64,000 nucleotides of DNA, from NCBI RefSeq assembly GCF_014639255.1, contig NZ_BMFV01000025.1, forward strand, positions 1-64,000, written 5' to 3'. Made by a program: the position numbers and the translations under genes. Below, in pieces: positions 8,545 to 17,915 of this stretch. The number at the start of each line of letters is the position of its first letter. Position 1 is the first letter of the stretch. The notes under the pieces are model-generated. The model saw only the letters and a program-made list of their open reading frames with translations, had not been told where the DNA came from and searched no databases. Source of the DNA: Pullulanibacillus pueri. Lineage in GTDB: Bacteria > Bacillota > Bacilli > Bacillales > Sporolactobacillaceae.

Positions 8545-9663
8545 CTAGGTCTCTGTCCTTAGCTTCCACAGTCGATATAAATTCACAACGACTGTTTTAA
8601 CAACAGCATAGACAGGAACGGCTAAGATCATCCCGAGAATGCCGGCAAGGTTCCCGGCGACGAGAAGTAGGATGATAATTGTCAAAGGGTGTAAATCTAA
8701 TTTTTTCCCGATAATAAGAGGGGACATAATATTCCCATCAAGCTGTTGAACAATCACCACCACTAAAATAACAAAAAGCGCTTTGGCGGGTGAGATAAGC
8801 AGAGCAACAATAACAGCAGGAGCTGCCCCGATAAAGGGTCCCACATAAGGGATAATATTGGTGACCCCTGCAATAATTCCGAGAAGAAGTGCGTAAGGCT
8901 GACCAATAATTAAGTACCCGATAAATGTAAAGGTCCCGACGAACAAACAAACAATCGTTTGCCCTTGGATGTAAGTCCCTAAGGTTGTTGCTGTTTCCTT
9001 TAGAATATTAATGCCTTCCTGACGATAGTGAGAAGGAACAAATCTTGAAGCCGCTTCAGGAAATTTCCGACCATCCTTAAACATGTAAAACAAAATAAAA
9101 GGTACGGTGATGATCGTAATGGTGATGCTTGTTAAAACACTAAAAGCAGTTTGAAGCCCCGTTGTTATGTTTTTAGTTAAGCTTGAAGCCGTCGAACCTA
9201 ATATATCGTTAATCTTATTGAGGAAATCTTGTTCGGAATTCATGGAGTCACTGATTTTCTCGAGATAATCCTGTTTCATGATCCATTTAAACCATTCAGT
9301 ATGAGAAGTCTTGTCGGCCAAATCTTTAATAATGACCATATAATCTGGAACATGATTGATAAACTGATCAATTTGTCGAACAACAACTGGTCCTAACCAT
9401 CCGATGATAAGAGCGACTATTCCTGCAAAGAGAACATATAAAATAAGGATAGCCACGGTTCGAGGGATTTTGGCGCGTTGTATGGTATTGACCACTGGAT
9501 TGAGTAAAAAATACAAAAAGGTTGACACTAAAAACGGGAAAAACAAGGTAGAAATAAATGTGAAAATCGGTTGAAAAATAAAAGTAAGCTTAGTACAGAC
9601 AAAGAGGATAACCACAATCATTAAAATTTCAAACGTCCACATCTGCAGCTTAGTTTTAAACAC
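8545..9663 (-). CDS. AI-2E family transporter (PerM/YdbI-like permease)
   Basis: A 372-residue polytopic membrane protein with the AI-2E transporter family pattern: three or four N-terminal helices, a hydrophilic central region (about 115-170), then helices containing the signatures YVGPFIGAAPAVIVALL and QQLDGNIMSPLIIGKKLDLHPL. Members have been linked to autoinducer-2 export or to cation/proton antiport, so the substrate stays open. The GTG start at 9663 gives full family length, with GAGGAG upstream at longer than usual spacing. It stands alone. Confidence 0.85.
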   Translation of the reverse strand: MFKTKLQMWTFEILMIVVILFVCTKLTFIFQPIFTFISTLFFPFLVSTFLYFLLNPVVNTIQRAKIPRTVAILILYVLFAGIVALIIGWLGPVVVRQIDQFINHVPDYMVIIKDLADKTSHTEWFKWIMKQDYLEKISDSMNSEQDFLNKINDILGSTASSLTKNITTGLQTAFSVLTSITITIITVPFILFYMFKDGRKFPEAASRFVPSHYRQEGINILKETATTLGTYIQGQTIVCLFVGTFTFIGYLIIGQPYALLLGIIAGVTNIIPYVGPFIGAAPAVIVALLISPAKALFVILVVVIVQQLDGNIMSPLIIGKKLDLHPLTIIILLLVAGNLAGILGMILAVPVYAVVKTVVVNLYRLWKLRTET

Positions 9664-9964
9664 CTCTGCATGAACTCCTCTCAGTTAAAATAACAATTTC
9701 TATGTATCTCATCATCTATCTCCTATTTGCCTTAATGTTATACGAGAATAGGGCAATAAGCAACGTTCTAACAAAGATTATTCAATCCTCTTTTGAACAG
9801 AATCTGATTTGCCTTTATTCGTAAAATTTGTTTTAATGTAAATATATTATATGACACGGAGGTAACCAATCATACAATGAAGCTCACACATGATTCCTTA
9901 AAGCGTTAAGAGAATAACGTCATATGCAAGTTCAAAAGAGTTGTTTTAAAGCTGTATAATAGGA
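9664..9964. other. Intergenic, upstream of the ABC-F leader
   Basis: About 300 AT-rich bases with no supported gene. A TATAAT-like box near 9955-9960 (CTGTATAATAGGAC) is a plausible -10 for the ABC-F transcript that begins just downstream. Confidence 0.4.
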
Positions 9965-9981
9965 CTCTTTGGACAGCATTT

Positions 9982-10143
9982 ATGAGTGCGTTTCGCCTTT
10001 GTGAGACGGACGGGATCAGTGTGTGTACTTTTGTAAAATTGCATCATTTTGAGAATGAAAAGCGTTTCATGTATAGAAGGAGTATGCGTTGAGCGTTTCA
10101 TTTCCCGTATCTGTCCACAGGCTGACGTCTGTGTTTTTTTATT
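9982..10143 (+). promoter_or_regulatory. Attenuator-like leader of the ABC-F gene with candidate uORFs
   Basis: Between a TATAAT-like box and the ABC-F ATG lies a leader that could be a ribosome-controlled attenuator. An intrinsic terminator (CACAG...CTGTG then seven or more T, 10116-10143) stands just before the gene. Upstream, ATGAAAAGCGTTTCAT can fold alone, but its left arm can also pair with a second GCGTTTCAT copy near 10093, giving mutually exclusive structures. Candidate upstream frames are a 36-codon ATG frame at 9982-10092 and a TTG frame from 10089 with a well-placed AGAAGGAG. Which one is translated is not decided by sequence. Such leaders commonly control antibiotic-resistance ABC-F genes; applying this here is inference. 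Confidence 0.55.
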
Positions 10144-10165
10144 TTAAGGATATGGGGGTTAAAGG

Positions 10166-12010
10166 ATGTATATTTTTAAGGCAGATCACCTGCAAAAGGA
10201 CTGGAATGGACGGCAGCTTTTTACAGATGTCAATTTAGAATTAAAAGAAGGAGAGCACCTGGCACTGTTTGGTCGTAATGGGTCAGGCAAAACCACGCTC
10301 CTTAAAGGGTTGTTTAATCAGCTTGCCTTTGAGAAAGGGACAGTTCACCGCTTTGTACCATTAGAGCAGTGGGCGTGGTTGGAACAGAATGTTTCAGCGG
10401 ATTCGGATCTTAGTGCAAGACAAATGGTGGAATCTGCTGATCGTGAACGATTTAGGTTGAAAAGTGAGCTTGAAGTTGCGGAAAGTCGATTAAAGGGGGA
10501 TGCCACAAGTTATCCCGATATATGGGAGACTTATAGTACAGTTTATGAAAAATTCCTTGCTGCTGATGGTTATAACCTAATGAATGAAGCTGAAAGAGCG
10601 CTTGTGGAAGTCAGGCTTGATGAGGTGGCATGGGATGTTCCCTTTCAGCAATTAAGTGGTGGGCAGAAAACAAAGGTGCAGCTTGCTCGCCTTTTGTTAC
10701 ATCATCCTCGCTGTATATTGATGGATGAGCCAACCAATCATCTCGATCAGGAGTCATTATTATGGTTAGAGGAATGGGTCAGACAGTTTAAAGGGGCTAT
10801 CCTCTTTGTCTCCCACGATCGTTTGTTTTTGGATCGGGTCGCAGATGCCTTATATGAGTTAAGTCCAAACGGGGTCAAGCGTTATACGGGTGGTTACTCC
10901 GCTTATCGAGAACAAAAAAGGATTGAATGGCAAACGCAAGAAACACTTTATAAGAAACAGGAAAAGGAGCGGAAAGAACTCCAAGAAGCGATTAATCGCT
11001 ATCAGAAGTGGTTCAGTTTAGCCCATAAAGCAGCGGGACAAAATGATTTTTTAAGGTCAAAGGCAAAGAAAAATGTGTCGCGATTTAAAGCTAAGGAATC
11101 AGCACTCGAACGTTTGGAAAAGGATCAAGTAGATCGACCGAAGGAAGATAAAAAACTCAACCTTCATTTGCAAGACAGTGACTTTTCCGCTCGACAGCTA
11201 TTACAAGTTGAGCACTTGGGCTTTTCCTATGGGGAGGTTCAGGTGTTGTCAGGGGTTTCTCTCCATATAGGACGTGGCGACCGGATAGCGGTGATCGGGG
11301 ATAATGGGTCAGGAAAAACCACATTGCTGAAATTACTAATTAACGAACTCAAGCCTTCACAAGGAACTATTTATCGCCATCCGCAATTAAAGATTGGGTA
11401 TTTTTCTCAGGAGCTAAATAATCTCCATGAGGATGAGACGTTACTAGATAGTCTTTTGGTGATGCCAGAAATGACTCAGTCAGAAGCCCGAACCATTCTA
11501 GGAAGTTTTCTTTTTCCGCAGGATGATGTCTTCAAGAAGATCAAACATTTAAGTATGGGTGAAAAGTGTCGGATTGCTTTTCTGAAGCTATATTTTAGTG
11601 ACGCAAATTTGCTCGTGTTAGACGAGCCGACCAATTTCCTTGATGTTGCGACTCGGGAGGTCATCGAGTATGCTCTAGAGGCCTATCCGGGAGCACTCGT
11701 CGTCGTCTCCCATGATCGCTACTTAGTGCAAAAAGTGGCTAACCGGATTGTTCATTTAAAGGATCAACAGATTGAGGATTTTCATGGAAACCTTCAAGAG
11801 TATGAGCAATTTTTACAAAAAGGTCACTTAACGAATGATGAACAAAGAAAGGAGAATGAACGGCAGCAGCTTAATCTCCAATTAACGCAATTAATGTCTG
11901 AAAATCAGGAAGGCGCATCCGTGGAAGAACAAGAACTGCTCCTTCAGAAAATCAAAGAGACGAAGCAGAGAATAGCTGATTTAATGAAAGGCCAGGACAA
12001 AACAAAATAA
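10166..12010 (+). CDS. ABC-F ribosome-associated ATPase (possible antibiotic-resistance type)
   Basis: A 614-residue soluble protein with two ABC ATPase domains and no membrane domain. First Walker A is GRNGSGKTT (about 35-43), with signature LSGGQ (about 162) and ILMDEPTNHLD. Second Walker A is GDNGSGKTT (about 378), with signature LSMGEK and LVLDEPTNFLD. A charged helical linker (about 245-330) forms the P-site tRNA-interaction motif and the C-terminus is a coiled coil. ABC-F proteins bind the ribosomal E site and act on stalled ribosomes. The upstream attenuator-like leader suggests a drug-inducible protein of the Vga/VmlR kind rather than a housekeeping EttA or Uup, but that is inference. 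Start ATG 10166 behind GGGGG. Confidence 0.85.
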   Translation: MYIFKADHLQKDWNGRQLFTDVNLELKEGEHLALFGRNGSGKTTLLKGLFNQLAFEKGTVHRFVPLEQWAWLEQNVSADSDLSARQMVESADRERFRLKSELEVAESRLKGDATSYPDIWETYSTVYEKFLAADGYNLMNEAERALVEVRLDEVAWDVPFQQLSGGQKTKVQLARLLLHHPRCILMDEPTNHLDQESLLWLEEWVRQFKGAILFVSHDRLFLDRVADALYELSPNGVKRYTGGYSAYREQKRIEWQTQETLYKKQEKERKELQEAINRYQKWFSLAHKAAGQNDFLRSKAKKNVSRFKAKESALERLEKDQVDRPKEDKKLNLHLQDSDFSARQLLQVEHLGFSYGEVQVLSGVSLHIGRGDRIAVIGDNGSGKTTLLKLLINELKPSQGTIYRHPQLKIGYFSQELNNLHEDETLLDSLLVMPEMTQSEARTILGSFLFPQDDVFKKIKHLSMGEKCRIAFLKLYFSDANLLVLDEPTNFLDVATREVIEYALEAYPGALVVVSHDRYLVQKVANRIVHLKDQQIEDFHGNLQEYEQFLQKGHLTNDEQRKENERQQLNLQLTQLMSENQEGASVEEQELLLQKIKETKQRIADLMKGQDKTK

Positions 12011-12406
12011 TCAATTAAAAATACTGAACCGATGCAAGTTCAAAGGTGGAGTTAGAAACAGAGAACGTCGTCAAAATGCGGAGACTCAAAATCTTTAAAC
12101 CATGATGGGCCTCTTGCTAAGAATAAAGCAAAATCCGTTCATTCAAATCGAGTGTTCGGATTTTGCTATGAGTGAAAGACTTCTGTTCCAACCTCCTTTC
12201 TCCAAAGTGGATCTTCGGATCATTCCTTTTGTTGAAAAAACTTACTCCCTCGACTTCAGCCCCTTGCTTAACGCTCCCTTTAGCATAAAAACCTTTTTTC
12301 ATTGCCTCAACAAAGGACATGTTACGCCTTGCTCGTTATTTCGTATAAATTAGGCACATTATTTTTTATTTTTACATACATTAGAGTTGAAAAGAGGGGT
12401 GGGAGA
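12011..12406. other. Intergenic region with an 11-bp perfect hairpin
   Basis: This gap of about 395 bases contains AGCAAAATCCG (12127-12137) pairing perfectly with 12157-12167. There is no T run, so it is not a standard terminator. Open frames on either strand here lack ribosome sites and protein-like composition. The last 50 bases hold the ribosome site of the spore hydrolase. Confidence 0.5.
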
Positions 12407-13684
12407 ATGGAAATATATGTTGTTCGTCAAGGCGATACGTTGGGACAAATTGCACAGAAGTATAATGTGAATATCCCTCAAATTGTGGCTGTTAATGAAC
12501 TCGAGGATTCCAATCAATTGGTCCCTGGAGAAGCGCTCGTTATTCCGACATCCACACGAAGTTATACAGTGCAGTATGGCGATACATTGTGGAGCATTGC
12601 GCAAAAAACAGGTTCAACCGTACAGGCGCTGATCCAAATGAATGGATTAACAGATCCCAATACGATTAGTCCAGGGATGACCTTGACGATTCCAAGTCAT
12701 GGTCAAAAACCGTTGATCGAGACCAATGGCTTTATTTATGATTTGGATAGTCATGGCGTGAATGCAGTTAGACAAGTGAGTGAGCATTTGACCTATTTAG
12801 CACCGTTTGCCTATGGGATTAAAGAAGACGGTGGCTTAACGGCTCTTGGTGATACGGATGTGATTCGCGAAGGGTTGAATCATGGGGCTGTTCCAATGAT
12901 GTCGATTTCAAATTTCACCTCTCAGGAACTCGGCTCCGATTTAGCCCATACTCTTTTAATAAGCGAGGATCTCCAACAAAAATTATTTGAAGCTATCATC
13001 AGCATAGCAAAGCAGAAAGCGTATCAGGGTGTTAATATCGATTTTGAAAATGTCTATCCATATGATCGCGGCTCTTATAATCAATTTTTGGAGCGTGCGG
13101 TCCGGCGCTTGCATGATGCGGGACTCTTTGTCTCGACATCACTTGCACCGAAGACGAGCGCCTCTCAACAAGGGTTGTTGTATGAAGCACATGATTATCC
13201 TGCGCATGGGCGAATTGTCGACTTTGTCGTCTTAATGACCTATGAATGGGGCTATCGCTTTGGGCCGCCGCAGGCCATTTCTCCACTAAATCGGATACGA
13301 CAAGTCATTGATTATGCCGTGACAGTTATACCGAGAAATAAAATTATGATGGGTTTCCAAGTCTATGCTCGGGATTGGCGGATTCCTCATGTTCAGGGAC
13401 AAGAGGCGGAGACCTTTAGCCCGAAAGAAGCAAGGGAACGGGCCCTTCAATATCAATCTACTATCCAATATGATCACAAGGCACAATCGCCTTTTTTTCA
13501 ATACACTGATCAACAAGGCCAAAGGCATGAAGTTTGGTTTGAAGATGCCCGAAGCGCTCAAGCAAAATTTGATCTCGTTAAAAGTGCACATCTTAGAGGA
13601 ATTAGTTATTGGGTTCTCGGTTACCCCTATCCTGAAAATTGGACATTGCTTGAGGACAACTTTACGATTAGGAAAAGACTGTAA
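12407..13684 (+). CDS. LysM-GH18 spore cortex-lytic enzyme (YaaH/SleL-like)
   Basis: Two LysM peptidoglycan-binding repeats (about 3-46 and 50-95, each with a QGDTL or YGDTL start) precede a glycoside hydrolase family 18 domain whose catalytic segment is GVNIDFENV (Glu at about residue 212). This is the layout and length (425 residues) of Bacillus YaaH and SleL, N-acetylglucosaminidases that degrade cortex fragments during germination. The start is set at ATG 12407 because GGGTGGGAG lies directly upstream; a longer frame from 12302 adds a tail absent from the family. It is monocistronic with a terminator. Mother-cell sporulation expression is expected from the family, not seen in the DNA. Confidence 0.9.
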   Translation: MEIYVVRQGDTLGQIAQKYNVNIPQIVAVNELEDSNQLVPGEALVIPTSTRSYTVQYGDTLWSIAQKTGSTVQALIQMNGLTDPNTISPGMTLTIPSHGQKPLIETNGFIYDLDSHGVNAVRQVSEHLTYLAPFAYGIKEDGGLTALGDTDVIREGLNHGAVPMMSISNFTSQELGSDLAHTLLISEDLQQKLFEAIISIAKQKAYQGVNIDFENVYPYDRGSYNQFLERAVRRLHDAGLFVSTSLAPKTSASQQGLLYEAHDYPAHGRIVDFVVLMTYEWGYRFGPPQAISPLNRIRQVIDYAVTVIPRNKIMMGFQVYARDWRIPHVQGQEAETFSPKEARERALQYQSTIQYDHKAQSPFFQYTDQQGQRHEVWFEDARSAQAKFDLVKSAHLRGISYWVLGYPYPENWTLLEDNFTIRKRL

Positions 13685-13717
13685 AAACTAGATAAAGAAA
13701 CGTCTATAAGTAAAATT

Positions 13718-13766
13718 CGAACGATGTTCCGGGGAATCACCATGATCCGGATGATCGTTCTTTTTT
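13718..13766 (+). terminator. Terminator after the spore hydrolase
   Basis: GAACGAT pairs with ATCGTTC around a partly paired loop, followed by six T. Confidence 0.85.
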
Positions 13767-13797
13767 GTAATATCACCAGAATTTATAAGTTTAACGC

Positions 13798-13825
13798 TTA
13801 TAGTGTTGCTCTCCACTCCAGGCTG
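13798..13825. repeat. Dispersed intergenic repeat, family 2, short remnant
   Basis: TAGTGTTGCT-TCCACTCCAGGC is shared with the longer copies at 57785-57850 and 51929-52098. Only the left part is present. Confidence 0.6.
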
Positions 13826-13942
13826 TTAAAGCGAATGTCATCAAAATTTAAAGGGAAAGGACGTGAGTATGGTGAATAGAATACTATAGAGGAATGAACA
13901 GCTATTCATAATTTGAAAACGCTGTCAAAAAGGAGTGCTTTT

Positions 13943-14296
13943 ATGAAAAAAACAACCGAGGTGTCGGTTCAAGAACTGTTTGCAGAAGTTGAACGCCTAA
14001 TGAATGAGGATCCGGCCCCTTATCAAGAACTCGATGTTGTCTATCAGTTTGAACTTAAGGGTGAAGAGGAAGGGACTTATCAATTAAAGCTCTCTCAGGG
14101 TAAGGCAAGGGTAAAAGATCAACCAATAGAGGAGGCGGATTGTCGCTTACAAATGAAGGTGACAGACTTTAAAAAACTGATTACGGGTCAACTTAAGGGA
14201 ACCACGGCCTTTATGCTCGGGAAATTAAAAGTCAAAGGCAATATAGGTTTAGCGTTAAAGTTGGATCAGTTACTAGAATACTATGCTGTAGACTAA
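13943..14296 (+). CDS. SCP2 sterol-carrier-domain protein
   Basis: A 117-residue protein matching a stand-alone SCP2 domain: an N-terminal amphipathic helix, alternating beta strands (VVYQFELKGEEEGTYQLKLSQGKARV), the DCRLQMKVTDFKKLITGQL segment and a final helix GNIGLALKLDQLL. SCP2 domains bind lipids such as fatty acyl-CoA in a hydrophobic tunnel. The ATG at 13943 has a clear AAGGAG site; an upstream in-frame start at 13913 does not. It lies 166 bases before an acyl-CoA ligase gene on the same strand, so the two probably cooperate in lipid handling. Confidence 0.85.
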   Translation: MKKTTEVSVQELFAEVERLMNEDPAPYQELDVVYQFELKGEEEGTYQLKLSQGKARVKDQPIEEADCRLQMKVTDFKKLITGQLKGTTAFMLGKLKVKGNIGLALKLDQLLEYYAVD

Positions 14297-14462
14297 TCGT
14301 GTTGTTTGAAAGGGATTGGAACGGAAGGAGTACGTATCAGAGGCGAAGTGAAAAAATCTAAATGGGAGAGGAGGCTGAGGTATAACTTCTTTCCGCACTT
14401 TGTGTGTTTAAGAGTTAAAGGAGTTAACTTAATAAACACCTTTAGAAGTTAGCCTTGTATTC

Positions 14463-16358
14463 ATGAAGCCGAAGAATCTGGTTGAAATGCTTAAAAGAAC
14501 CGTTGACCGTTACCCTGATAAAACAGCCTTAATGTGGAAAGAAAATGGGAAGTATCGTGGGATGAGCTACCGAACGATGTGGAAGCAAGTCAAAGATTGT
14601 GCCAGTGGTCTAGCTCATCTAGGAGTGAGTGAAGAGGATAAGGTCGCGATTCTCTCCGAAAATAACCCGAAGTGGCCCATATCGGATTTTGCGATTAGTA
14701 GTTTAGGCGCTGTCAGTGTTCCAATCTACCCGACACAGACAGTTGAACAAACGGCTTTTATACTCAATAATGCTGAATGCAAAGTCGCTATTGTAGAGAA
14801 TGAGGCTCAGCTAAGCAAGGTCCTTCAAGGAGATAGCGCGGTAACTCGGATTATTGTGATGTACCCTGAGGAAGAAGTTCTCCCGGGCTCAGCACTTAGT
14901 TTTATAACCCTTATGGCCATAGGGGAATCTAAACCTCTCGAGGACTGGACAGAAAGGTGGGCCGCCATTGAGAGCAATCATTTAGCGACTATTATTCATA
15001 CCTCAGGAACGACCGGGAATCCAAAAGGCGCCATGCTGACCCATGAAAATTTTCTAGCCAATATTGAAGGTGTCCAATTTTGGGTTCTTGAAGCGCGTTC
15101 AGAGGATGTTCTTTTGTCCTATCTCCCTTTATCCCATGTCTTTGAAAGAACAGCCGGACAGTTTATTCCATTGAATGTAGGGGCAGCTATTGCCTATGCA
15201 GAAAGCTTAGAGACGATTGTTGATGACCTTCTTTTAGTACGGCCCACGGTGATGACGAGTGTACCGAGATTATTTGAAAAAATATACGCAAAGGTTCAAG
15301 AAGAGATTCATGCGGGTTCATCTTTTAAAAAGAAAATTTTTAACTGGGCAGTAGAGGTGGGGAGGGAGCGCTATGATTATTTAATCTCGAGTTCCCCCGA
15401 TCACTTGTTATTTGGTGAATTGCCTTCGGAGCTTAGAAGAAAGTGGAAGTTAGCGGAACGGCTGGTTTATCGGAAAATTAAAGAGAAAGTGGGTGGACGT
15501 ATACGGGGGTTGATTTCTGGAGGGGCGTCACTGAACCCAGAGATTGCGCAATTCTTTTGGAGTATTGATATTCCGGTAATGGAGGGCTATGGACTGACTG
15601 AAACCGCCCCTGTCATAGCGGCAAATCCAATCACTCGGACTAAGATCGGAACAGTGGGAAAGCCACTTCCAAATTTAGAAGTGAAGCTGGCTGAGGATGG
15701 TGAGATCCTTGTCCGAGGCCTTGTTGTCATGCAAGGATATTATAAGGATGAAGAAGCAACAGCCCAAGCCTTTGACAATGGCTATTTTAAAACAGGTGAT
15801 ATCGGACAATTTGATGAGGAAGGCTATTTGAAAGTGGTCGATCGTAAAAAGAGCATTTTGATTCTCTCAACAGGGAAAAATGTGGCTCCACAGCCTGTGG
15901 AAAATGCCATCAATCAAAGTTCTTACATTGAGCAAAGTGCCCTGATTGGTCAAGGTAGAAAGTATGTGACAGCCTTGCTTACGCCTAACTTTGAGTATCT
16001 GGTCCCATGGGCTCAGGCTCAAGGTGTGAAGTTTGCCTCTCATGCTGAATTACTCCACTCTGAAAAAGTCAGAGTCTTAATCATTAATGAAGTGCAAAAC
16101 TATACCCGGGCGTTTGCATCCTTCGAGCAACCTAAAAAAATGCTTTTATTTGGGAGACAGTGGACGGTGGAACGAGAAGAGATTACGCCGAGCCTCAAGG
16201 TTAAAGTGTCACATCTTGAAAGGAAATATCAACCGTTTATAGAGGCTTTATATCTTGATCAAAGGCAAGACTATGGGCCTTTACAAGAAGAGGAAGTTCT
16301 GATCCCCTTAATTGTACCTAACGAGAGGGATAAGAAGTCGAAAACAGAGAGTGCATAA
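14463..16358 (+). CDS. Long-chain acyl-CoA synthetase (AMP-forming)
   Basis: A 631-residue ANL-superfamily enzyme that activates a fatty acid to acyl-AMP and then acyl-CoA. The ATP-binding P-loop TSGTTGNPKGAMLTH is at about 179-193, GYGLTETAPV supplies the adenylate-binding motif and YFKTGDIGQFDEEGYLKVVDRKK the hinge and C-terminal catalytic region. Length and the RIRGLISGGASLNPEIAQFFW segment fit the long-chain FadD15-like group, not the shorter B. subtilis LcfA group. The ribosome site is weak, suggesting coupling or regulated translation. The SCP2 gene precedes it, and the DUF6230/DUF6114 operon converges on it from the right. Confidence 0.88.
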   Translation: MKPKNLVEMLKRTVDRYPDKTALMWKENGKYRGMSYRTMWKQVKDCASGLAHLGVSEEDKVAILSENNPKWPISDFAISSLGAVSVPIYPTQTVEQTAFILNNAECKVAIVENEAQLSKVLQGDSAVTRIIVMYPEEEVLPGSALSFITLMAIGESKPLEDWTERWAAIESNHLATIIHTSGTTGNPKGAMLTHENFLANIEGVQFWVLEARSEDVLLSYLPLSHVFERTAGQFIPLNVGAAIAYAESLETIVDDLLLVRPTVMTSVPRLFEKIYAKVQEEIHAGSSFKKKIFNWAVEVGRERYDYLISSSPDHLLFGELPSELRRKWKLAERLVYRKIKEKVGGRIRGLISGGASLNPEIAQFFWSIDIPVMEGYGLTETAPVIAANPITRTKIGTVGKPLPNLEVKLAEDGEILVRGLVVMQGYYKDEEATAQAFDNGYFKTGDIGQFDEEGYLKVVDRKKSILILSTGKNVAPQPVENAINQSSYIEQSALIGQGRKYVTALLTPNFEYLVPWAQAQGVKFASHAELLHSEKVRVLIINEVQNYTRAFASFEQPKKMLLFGRQWTVEREEITPSLKVKVSHLERKYQPFIEALYLDQRQDYGPLQEEEVLIPLIVPNERDKKSKTESA

Positions 16359-16395
16359 GGCGTAAGGGTGAACTTTTAAAATAATAAAAACTGAC

Positions 16396-16442
16396 GAGAG
16401 CGGGGGACTGACTTTTTACACGGGGGTCCTTTGCTCTCTTCA
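16396..16442 (+). terminator. Terminator after the acyl-CoA ligase
   Basis: GAGAGC...GGGGAC pairs with GTCC...GCTCTC. A short T-containing tail follows. Confidence 0.6.
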
Positions 16443-16452
16443 CCTAATTAAC

Positions 16453-16485
16453 CAAAATAAAACTGTCAGCAAGTGTGCTAACAGT
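16453..16485 (-). terminator. Terminator of the DUF6230/DUF6114 operon
   Basis: A 10-bp stem (16462-16471 with 16476-16485) is followed on the minus strand by TTTTATTTT. Confidence 0.85.
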
Positions 16486-16489
16486 CTAA

Positions 16490-17872
16490 TTATAGAAGTT
16501 TATTTAAACGCTGGGTTAAGAGCTCATTTAAGAGGTCAAGGATGGTATTCTGGCTTTTCTTTATTTGCGTCATCGTATCCTTAGTGAGAGATTCTAGCTG
16601 GTCTTTCTGATCTTGAAGTGTTTGGGCTTTAACGATGGACGCGTTTATTTTCGAGGTTAATCCCTTTAATTTCTGTTCTTCAGCGGTCTTTTTTAGTTGT
16701 TTTAATGGTGTGAGGGTAGAATGAATGATCTCAATAGCTTCAAGTGACTTTTGCGTCTGATTTAAACCCTCCTTAAGGTTTTGAATGTATTGGTCACGCT
16801 CATTCATGTGCAAAACGAAGCCGAGAACTGAACTGTGAATTTTATCTAGTTTCTCTTGATTTTCTTTCAGGTTCTTTTCCAAATCAAGAGTCACTTGAGT
16901 GATACTTTGATCCTTCTTATCTAACCGCTTTTGGAGAGCACCCCATTGCCTATTCAGTGCTTCACTGATCGTATCCTTTTTATTTGAAGAGGGGAGGTCA
17001 GTTCCTGGGTCTTGCGAATCCGGAACAGTATTGATGCCCGTATCCGTTGGTGTATCTTGATTATCAGAAGGGACTAACTCTTCTGTTTGCTTCTCATCGA
17101 TAGGGGGATCGGTTGTACCGTTACCCTCTTGCTGAGTTGATACAGCAGGATCTGATGGGGGATCTTGGTCCTCTTGGCTCGGGTTTGCTGGTGAGGTTGG
17201 TGGACTTGAAGGATTTGACGATTTGTCTTTAGACTCTGTCTTCTCGTTGGTTTGATTTTGCTCTTTTAATTTAGTTGTCTTGGCCTGATTAAGCTGTCCA
17301 TCCTTGCTATCTTCTAGAATATCTTTAAATGACTGATTTTGGTTCCTAAGTTTTTCTTCATTATCAGGAGCAGGGACTTTGGGGCTCACCTTGCTGAAAG
17401 TAACATCAAGTGCGGGGAGAACCGCATCATCGCCTGTTTGATGATGGGCGACTAAGGTCACTTCCTTCATACCTAATTGGCCGATCTTTGGAATATAGAG
17501 GCTTCCAAATTCAATGTGAGTGACATCAACCCCCATATTTTTTATATGGACCTTTTCTTGCGAGGCCATTTTAAGGGTGACGGGGCCATTCTCAGTATCC
17601 ACCGTCTTATAGATCGTGAGACCGTAAAGGGTGATGTCACTAAAGTTGAGGCGGAGCATGAGTTGCTGCTTCTTTTCGGCAGTCTCTCCAACTTGAAGAC
17701 CTGGTAAGCCCATTGCTCCTTCTACGCGCTCCGCCTTGATGAGAATACCTGAAGAAGAGGCGCTAGCAACAGTGGCGTTGGCTCTGTGTGGAACGATGGG
17801 AACTACTATTGAGAGTAAGAATGCCAGAATAGAGAGAGAGGTGATCATTTTATAGGAGTGCATACGCACCAT
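16490..17872 (-). CDS. Secreted protein: DUF6230-like domain, acidic linker, coiled-coil tail
   Basis: A 460-residue protein with a signal peptide (cut near AHRANA/ANATVA, about residue 34). Residues 40-170 form a beta-rich domain whose core, ITLYGLTIYKTV...VTLKM...VHIKNM, lines up with TIYGLHIAKDF...LRVNI...VKITGL in the DUF6230 protein two genes upstream, so the two appear paralogous. About 175-300 is a Pro/Ser/Thr/Asp-rich disordered linker. About 300-455 is a long heptad-rich coiled coil. It has no LPXTG anchor and no C-terminal membrane helix. Function unknown; a surface protein with a stalk is my best reading. An alternative ATG three codons downstream is equally possible. It is last in a three-gene operon. 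Confidence 0.7.
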   Translation of the reverse strand: MVRMHSYKMITSLSILAFLLSIVVPIVPHRANATVASASSSGILIKAERVEGAMGLPGLQVGETAEKKQQLMLRLNFSDITLYGLTIYKTVDTENGPVTLKMASQEKVHIKNMGVDVTHIEFGSLYIPKIGQLGMKEVTLVAHHQTGDDAVLPALDVTFSKVSPKVPAPDNEEKLRNQNQSFKDILEDSKDGQLNQAKTTKLKEQNQTNEKTESKDKSSNPSSPPTSPANPSQEDQDPPSDPAVSTQQEGNGTTDPPIDEKQTEELVPSDNQDTPTDTGINTVPDSQDPGTDLPSSNKKDTISEALNRQWGALQKRLDKKDQSITQVTLDLEKNLKENQEKLDKIHSSVLGFVLHMNERDQYIQNLKEGLNQTQKSLEAIEIIHSTLTPLKQLKKTAEEQKLKGLTSKINASIVKAQTLQDQKDQLESLTKDTMTQIKKSQNTILDLLNELLTQRLNKLL

Positions 17873-17915
17873 TCCTTTGCTTTCCTATGAACAGGTTAGT
17901 CAAAACATCACGTAA

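Noticed and set aside
9982-10165. T-box or metabolite riboswitch before the ABC-F gene
   Set aside because: No T-box core or known aptamer pattern; an attenuator with uORF fits better.
12102-12353. Open frames on both strands in the gap before the spore hydrolase
   Set aside because: Biased composition from a hairpin and repeat-like DNA; no ribosome site.
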